Below are positions 6,520 to 10,675 of a stretch of DNA of 10,675 nucleotides, in pieces. A model generated the notes under the pieces. That model did not search any database. It was not told where the DNA came from and saw nothing but the letters and a program-made list of their open reading frames with translations. Position 1 is the first letter of the stretch; each line of letters starts with the position of its first letter. A program made the position numbers and the translations under genes. The stretch is from an uncultured Selenomonadales bacterium (GTDB taxonomy: Bacteria; Bacillota_C; Negativicutes; Selenomonadales; Selenomonadaceae): contig CAMYWI010000017.1 in the NCBI GenBank assembly GCA_947302675.1, positions 1 through 10,675 on the forward strand, written 5' to 3'.

Positions 6520-7760
6520 TGAGGAAAATTTTTTTGACGGCGGCGATAATTTTTTTCATGCAGACGACCGCGCAGGCTTACGGGATTTTTTGGTACGACA
6601 TGAGCTCGGATATTCCGCTGTGGAAAAAGGTCGTCATCTTCCCGCTCGCCAACTCAAGCGACAAAAATAATTGGCTGATAAGCCGCGACGAAAATTCTTT
6701 GCTGTATTGGGAAAATAAATATTTAATGGAGCGATTCGAGAAGAAAATAAAGAATTTGCACACGGTGAGGCTCGCGCCCGGCATTGAGGAGCAAAATGAA
6801 ATCCTTGTCGACAAGTTCAGCGTCCTGCTCAATCCCTATCCCGACGAAAAGTCTCGCGCGGCGGCAGTCTTCGAGCAAACGGGAGCCGACATGTACCTTT
6901 TCCCGCGTTTCAAAGAAAAAAGAGTTCAAGTCGACACCTCGCCGCGTGCAGAGTTTGACGTTAAGCTCCGCTCGTGGACGGAGGAAAGTGGCGGCCCCAG
7001 CGGCTACAGGACTTACGACGAGAAAACTTGGACGGAGCATCACGTCATACCGGAGAAAAAAGTTTATCTGTACATTATGGAGCTTGAGATTGAAGGCTTT
7101 GACACGGAGGCAAATAAAGTTTTGCTTTTCACTGACGCCCGCCGCGACTACAACACAGACGAGGAGCATCAGTTCAAAAATATTACAAAGTATATCCGTA
7201 AAGACTTGAGCGAAATGAAGAGCAGCAAGACTAAGGGCAAGGACAAGGCGGGCAAAATTAATATCGGCTTTAAAAATATCAACTTGCCCGCTGATGTTGG
7301 CGGCGACGAATATTCGTTGAAGGGCGCGTACTTCGGTATGAAGTTCGAGGCGACGGAAAAGCTTAAGGGCGTCAGCGTCATAACCGACGCCACAAGTGAC
7401 AAGGATTTGGATTACTACGTCACGGGCACGGTTGACCGCTGGGAAATGCATTCGACGTGGAACTTGCCGACCGTCACGACTTGGCCGGAGCACATAAGTT
7501 CAGAGGAGGAAAAGTGGATTGACGACAAGGGCAAGGAACATAAAAAGCTGATAAAAAAATATCGCGATAAAATTATTGACCATTACGCCCATTGGAGTTT
7601 CAGTTGGAATGTTCGCGCGACATTTTATCTGGTCGACGCTAAGACGGGTAAAGTCGTCGTCAGCGAGAGCGGCACGGAGTTTAACGATAAGCCAATGGAC
7701 GCCTACCGAACTATCCTCCGCAACTTTTACAAAGAAGTCAATAAATATTTCAAGAAGTGA
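6519..7760 (+). CDS. Exported two-unit ABD-like protein, cassette gene 5
   Basis: A 413-residue exported protein, the largest of the cassette. Residues 1-20 are a signal peptide (MRKIFLTAAIIFFMQTTAQA, cut before Y21), with no lipobox. It seems to contain two copies of the fold. Unit one (about 35-232) has VVIFPLANSS (38-47), TGADMYLFPRF (121-131), VYLYIMELEIEGFDTEANKV (182-201) and a closing helix. After a lysine-rich linker (233-246), unit two (247-413) has INIGFKNINLP (247-257), DLDYYVTGTVDRWEM (296-310), WNVRATFYLVDAKTGKVVVS (363-382) and a closing helix ending in YFKK. Both units carry a tryptophan- and charge-rich insert between strands (for example W153, W171 and W308, W314, W322, W333, W359). 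Start and previous stop share one base, and the bidirectional terminator begins 8 bp after its stop. Function unknown; a structural or ligand-binding subunit of the cassette is possible. Confidence 0.78.
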   Translation: MRKIFLTAAIIFFMQTTAQAYGIFWYDMSSDIPLWKKVVIFPLANSSDKNNWLISRDENSLLYWENKYLMERFEKKIKNLHTVRLAPGIEEQNEILVDKFSVLLNPYPDEKSRAAAVFEQTGADMYLFPRFKEKRVQVDTSPRAEFDVKLRSWTEESGGPSGYRTYDEKTWTEHHVIPEKKVYLYIMELEIEGFDTEANKVLLFTDARRDYNTDEEHQFKNITKYIRKDLSEMKSSKTKGKDKAGKINIGFKNINLPADVGGDEYSLKGAYFGMKFEATEKLKGVSVITDATSDKDLDYYVTGTVDRWEMHSTWNLPTVTTWPEHISSEEEKWIDDKGKEHKKLIKKYRDKIIDHYAHWSFSWNVRATFYLVDAKTGKVVVSESGTEFNDKPMDAYRTILRNFYKEVNKYFKK

Positions 7761-7767
7761 GCAACAA

Positions 7768-7799
7768 AAAACCTCTCTCCAAAGTCGGAGGGAGGTTTT
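7768..7799. terminator. Bidirectional terminator between convergent operons
   Basis: A 13-bp stem, 7768-7780 with 7787-7799, encloses a 6-nt loop. The core ACCTCTCTCC/GGAGGGAGGT has one G-U pair, and the stem extends with A/T pairs. T-rich runs lie on both sides when each strand is read (TTTTAATTTTT to the right, TTTTTTG on the minus strand). It stands 8 bp after the + gene stop and 14 bp from the stop of the - gene, so it can end both transcripts. Confidence 0.9.
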
Positions 7800-7813
7800 A
7801 ATTTTTCAACGTC

Positions 7814-10300
7814 TCAACTTTTCAGTACAGCTTCGGAGTAAAGCTGGACGCCGCGATTTGCATTCGGGTGAATCCAATCCTTCAAGTAATCTCTATGCGG
7901 TCTTACGTTCAAAATCGAATTGATGTGCGCGTTCGCATTGATAAAAATGTCGCCCGTCACCTCACAGAAAACTTTCAAGGCGTCGGTGTACTGATTGTTC
8001 ATTTTAATCTTGTCACTGTATTTCATGGAGCAGAATTTGTCGCCGTCCGTCGAAGTCCAAGGGGCGATAAAAATAAACTTCGCGGCGGGCGTATTCTTCA
8101 AAATTTCACCGCGCAGAACTTTCAAGCAATCGACATATTCTCTGGGCGTCATGGCGCAAATTTTCTCGTTGCGATAGCGCACGTCATTTGTGCCAATGGC
8201 GACGACGAACAAATCAGCGGGCGCGGCGGCAATCTTGCTCAAAAATTCTTCCGAAATCAAACGCTTAATAGTGAATCCGTTAAGCGAGGCGTTAAATATC
8301 GTGCCCTTGATAAACGGCGCAATCGGCTCGTACCAGGCAACGCCGCCATTTTTCGAGCCAAGAGTTACTGAGTCGCCGACGAAACAAACATTCTGCGCGG
8401 CTTGAATCGCCGTGAAAAATTTTCCTTTGATAAGTTCGTCGCTAATCGCAAGCGGCTCGACTTTCTTGCGTTGAAAGCCTTCCTCGTCGAAGAAATAACG
8501 CTCCTGAATCAAATTTTCATTCAACTCCGTCCCAAGCGCAACCTGCGTGATGTGTTTCAAGACATAAGAGACGCGCTCAAGTTCAAAGGTGCTTATCTCG
8601 TGTCCAAGCTTTTCGTCCGTCAGAATTTTATAAATCGGTAAAGGTCGGTAGTTGCCCGCCAACGTCGAGCGCGTCCACATGGGAATAATCGCGCCGCCCA
8701 AAATTTTTTTTGTCTCGCGGTCAATGTAAACCTCCACCATTAAAGAGGCGTCGCCGTCGTGTTCGCGGTAGATATTGGCGTAATTTCCAGGAGAATACAG
8801 CGTGAAAGTCTTTCTGCCGTCAACAGTCTCGATTTTAGCCGGCTGAACCGAGTGCGTGTGATCGCCCAAAATAATATCCGCGCCGAGTTCAATAAAGGTT
8901 TTGCGCCAATATCTTTGATTGCTGTTGGGTTGGTCGGTAAATTGCGAGCCCCAGTGCGGCAGGACAACTATCAAATCGGGATTGTAACTTTTGGCAAGCT
9001 CAAAATCTTTCTTGACCGCCGCCAAAACGTCCTCAAATTCGGGAATGTCGCGGCGGGCAGTCAACGACGTTATGTACGTCAAGCTCTCTTCGCTAAGTAT
9101 CCGCCCGTTGGAAAAACGATTCGTCCCGTAAGTATAGGCGAGCACCGCAAATTTTATCCCGCCCTTCTCAATCAGCTTGACACGCGAGCTTTCTTTATCT
9201 TCCGCGCTCTTGTAAGTGCCAATGAAGTCGAGCTTTTTCTCGCGCAAAACGTCAATAGTTCTCGCCAAGCCCGCAAGTTTCATATCTAAAATGTGATTCG
9301 TCGCGGTCGTGACCAAATCAAAGCCCGCATTTTTTACCGCGTCAACAAATTCGTCGGGGAAGTTCAAACGCAATTTCTTGCCGTCCGCGAAATTACTTTG
9401 TGAATAAGAATTTGAATCGCCGCCCAGCGGTCCTTCAAACACCCCGATTGAAAAATCCGCCGCCGAAATATATTTCCGCGTGAACTCGAACATGTCATCA
9501 AAATCGTATCTTTGACCGTCGAAGGCTCGCTTAACTTGATCCTCCAACAAAATCAAATCGCCGCAGAATAAAATTCGGAAGGCATTTTCATAACTTTTAA
9601 GCGTCGTTGCGTCCGCCACTCGATAAATATCTTTATCATTAATATCAAACAAATTAATCGTCGGCGGATTAAAATTCACAAGCGCAGAGTCCTGTTGAGC
9701 TTTTTCTTCGGCTTTAAGCTTGCGCCAATCCTGTATGGTGACCCAACGATTATTTTGCGGCGTGCTTTTCTCAAAGACAAAGGGCTTGCCCTGCGCCACA
9801 GTGGAATTATCGGGGACGTCGCGCGTGACCGTGCAACCCGCGCCGATTCGGACGTTGTTGCCGACTTTGACGTTGCCAATAATTTTCGCGCCGGCTCCAA
9901 TGTAAGCGTTGTCGCCAATGGTCGGCGCACCGGCACTTTTGCTGTCGAGGAGCGTGTTACTGCCAATCGTGACGCCCTGAAAAATTATGCAACCCTTGCC
10001 GACCTTCGCCGCCGAAGATATAAAAATGCCGTAGAAATCGTGCGGCGTAATGAACGGGCTGATATTCTTGCTTATGGGAATGTTGGAGCCGAAATAGCGA
10101 TTGATGTAGCCGCACTTGAGCAGGATTTTGCGCTTTTCAAGCTCCGACTTTTCCTTGAGATATTTTTTGTAGCAGTCCCAGAAAACTTTTTTGAGCTTGC
10201 TATTGTCCAAGAAGGCACCGGTTGCCTTCGCCTCCTCTACGTCTTGCAACGAGTCAATGTATTCGAGAACGTTTTGATTAAAAGTTAAGGGATTTTCCAA
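7814..10300 (-). CDS. Three-domain fusion: serine acetyltransferase-like, CapA-like metallophosphatase, SGNH hydrolase
   Basis: An 828-residue soluble protein joining three enzyme domains. Residues about 1-178 are a CysE/EpsC-like acetyltransferase with a left-handed beta helix (about 92-172: ISSAAKVGKGCIIFQGVTIG, then IGDNAYIGAGAKIIGNVKVG, then DVPDNSTVAQGKP). Residues about 242-525 are a CapA/PgsA-type calcineurin-like domain: CGDLIL (D247), FEGPLGG (288-294), TTATNH (331-336), PHWGSQF (448-454) and GDHTHSVQP (479-487) supply the usual metal-binding Asp, Asn and His residues. Residues about 635-828 are an SGNH/GDSL hydrolase with FVGDSVTLG (S644), LNG (673-675), GTNDVRY (703-709) and DWIHPN (D808, H811), a complete catalytic set. 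The TTG start is set by AAGGAGG 7 nt upstream and an in-frame stop just before it. No signal peptide or membrane helix is visible, unlike most CapA proteins. Likely role: O-acetyl or acyl handling on a cell-surface polymer precursor; this is inferred from the domains. Confidence 0.88.
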   Translation of the reverse strand: MENPLTFNQNVLEYIDSLQDVEEAKATGAFLDNSKLKKVFWDCYKKYLKEKSELEKRKILLKCGYINRYFGSNIPISKNISPFITPHDFYGIFISSAAKVGKGCIIFQGVTIGSNTLLDSKSAGAPTIGDNAYIGAGAKIIGNVKVGNNVRIGAGCTVTRDVPDNSTVAQGKPFVFEKSTPQNNRWVTIQDWRKLKAEEKAQQDSALVNFNPPTINLFDINDKDIYRVADATTLKSYENAFRILFCGDLILLEDQVKRAFDGQRYDFDDMFEFTRKYISAADFSIGVFEGPLGGDSNSYSQSNFADGKKLRLNFPDEFVDAVKNAGFDLVTTATNHILDMKLAGLARTIDVLREKKLDFIGTYKSAEDKESSRVKLIEKGGIKFAVLAYTYGTNRFSNGRILSEESLTYITSLTARRDIPEFEDVLAAVKKDFELAKSYNPDLIVVLPHWGSQFTDQPNSNQRYWRKTFIELGADIILGDHTHSVQPAKIETVDGRKTFTLYSPGNYANIYREHDGDASLMVEVYIDRETKKILGGAIIPMWTRSTLAGNYRPLPIYKILTDEKLGHEISTFELERVSYVLKHITQVALGTELNENLIQERYFFDEEGFQRKKVEPLAISDELIKGKFFTAIQAAQNVCFVGDSVTLGSKNGGVAWYEPIAPFIKGTIFNASLNGFTIKRLISEEFLSKIAAAPADLFVVAIGTNDVRYRNEKICAMTPREYVDCLKVLRGEILKNTPAAKFIFIAPWTSTDGDKFCSMKYSDKIKMNNQYTDALKVFCEVTGDIFINANAHINSILNVRPHRDYLKDWIHPNANRGVQLYSEAVLKS

Positions 10301-10307
10301 GCTAAAA

Positions 10308-10314
10308 CCTCCTT
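10308..10314 (-). promoter_or_regulatory. Shine-Dalgarno of the three-domain gene, overlapping the upstream stop
   Basis: Read on the minus strand, AAGGAGG lies 7 nt before the TTG at 10300. Its two A bases are the last two of the TAA (10315-10313) that ends the upstream gene. This points to translational coupling and supports TTG as the true start. Confidence 0.8.
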
Positions 10315-10675
10315 AAAGCGCGGTGATGACCCAGAGATAATTTTTCGCGGCTAGTTCGTTGACCTTAGCAATCTGCGCGGGCGTGAGTTTGTTGCTTATG
10401 TTGAGCGTGGGCAGCTTGGTAAAGAGCGGCACTTTCTCAACTCTAAGCCCGTGAGTTTTCAAGAATTCAATCGCCTCTTGCTCGTCCTGAAGATAATCGT
10501 CATTGATTTTGTCGTCGTAAACTTTCTCATACATTGACTTAGTCTCGGCGTAGAGCGTAGGAGCGTTTTGTTCACCGTAGAGAGCCGCCGCAACGTCCGT
10601 GAAATATTTCTTCTGCGTGAAGTCGGAAGTAATCAAGCAACCGCCGTGTTTCTTGAGAACGTCGCGGAGATTTTC
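10313..10675 (-). CDS. Probable class I SAM-dependent methyltransferase, C-terminal part (5' end outside the window)
   Basis: The last 120 residues of a gene that enters from the right edge; the frame stays open to base 10675, so the TTG at 10636 is an internal codon rather than the start. Visible are KKHGGCLITSDFTQKKYF near the beginning, a charged helical middle, FLKTHGLRVEKVPLFTKLP and a closing YLWVITAL. This arrangement (a Gly-Gly strand, then a helix-rich cap, then HG-x-x-V-E-x-VPL and a final aromatic-rich strand) resembles the C-terminal half of PtcB/Lcm-like O-methyltransferases. The SAM-binding glycine motif would lie upstream, outside the window, so the assignment is tentative. It is in the same operon as, and immediately upstream of, the three-domain fusion, with only 12 nt between stop and start. 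A shared role in modifying a metabolite or envelope polymer is possible but unproven. Confidence 0.55.
   Translation of the reverse strand, partial: ENLRDVLKKHGGCLITSDFTQKKYFTDVAAALYGEQNAPTLYAETKSMYEKVYDDKINDDYLQDEQEAIEFLKTHGLRVEKVPLFTKLPTLNISNKLTPAQIAKVNELAAKNYLWVITAL

Noticed and set aside
6723..7493. Open frame of 256 codons on the minus strand inside cassette gene 5
   Set aside because: It lies opposite a gene with signal peptide, ribosome site and fold pattern; its product is Arg/Val-rich without any recognisable domain or ribosome site. It is a shadow frame.
3577..7760. A curli (csg) export operon
   Set aside because: No CsgA/CsgB amyloid repeats, CsgE or CsgF are visible, and the CsgG-like proteins lack lipoboxes and the full CsgG length.
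9695..10288. Open frame of 197 codons on the plus strand opposite the acetyltransferase domain
   Set aside because: The hexapeptide-repeat domain on the other strand is unmistakable; the plus-strand product is a low-complexity mirror of it.
1..10675. Many AAAATTTTT-like runs as a possible repeat or binding-site family
   Set aside because: Most fall in coding frames as K-I/F-F codons or in ribosome-site regions; spacing is irregular, so they look like composition.

Overview
The window looks like a piece of chromosome from a diderm (two-membrane) anaerobic bacterium. Base composition is about half GC by eye, with frequent A/T runs. A Negativicutes-type (diderm Firmicutes, Selenomonas-like) host is my best guess. 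It rests on strong AGGAGG ribosome sites, frequent TTG starts, periplasmic proteins of the CsgG/LpoB/FlgT kind and the general protein style; it is an inference, not a proof. I see no tRNA, rRNA, CRISPR, transposase or phage gene.

Layout. (1) 1-1406 (+): most of a fused, two-unit ABC importer permease of the iron(III)/2-aminoethylphosphonate type, cut by the left edge. (2) 1463-3472 (+): a WbaP-family undecaprenyl-phosphate sugar-1-phosphate transferase, followed 18 bp later by a UbiX flavin prenyltransferase, closed by a clear terminator at 3483-3513. (3) 3515-7799 (+): a good sigma-70 promoter followed by five tightly packed genes (3577-7760), all with Sec signal peptides. Each seems to carry a CsgG/LpoB/TolB-N-like (anticodon-binding-domain, ABD) fold. 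Gene 1 adds a FlgT-N/LPP20-like domain and gene 5 appears to hold two ABD units. The operon ends in a hairpin that also serves the convergent operon. (4) 7814-10675 (-): a three-domain protein (hexapeptide serine acetyltransferase-like, CapA-like metallophosphatase, SGNH hydrolase) preceded by the 3' end of a probable SAM-dependent methyltransferase that runs off the right edge.

How it may work together. The sugar transferase loads the first sugar on the lipid carrier for a surface polysaccharide. The acetyltransferase/CapA/SGNH fusion has the parts of a polysaccharide- or envelope-modifying enzyme, though it lacks an export signal. The five-gene cassette is the most unusual part. It is an operon of diverged exported paralogs of a fold used by envelope-machine helpers (CsgG secretin-like pore, LpoB synthase activator, FlgT flagellar H-ring), with no curli, flagellar or Tol genes beside it. 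It could encode a multi-subunit periplasmic or outer-membrane assembly. That function is inferred only from fold and operon structure.
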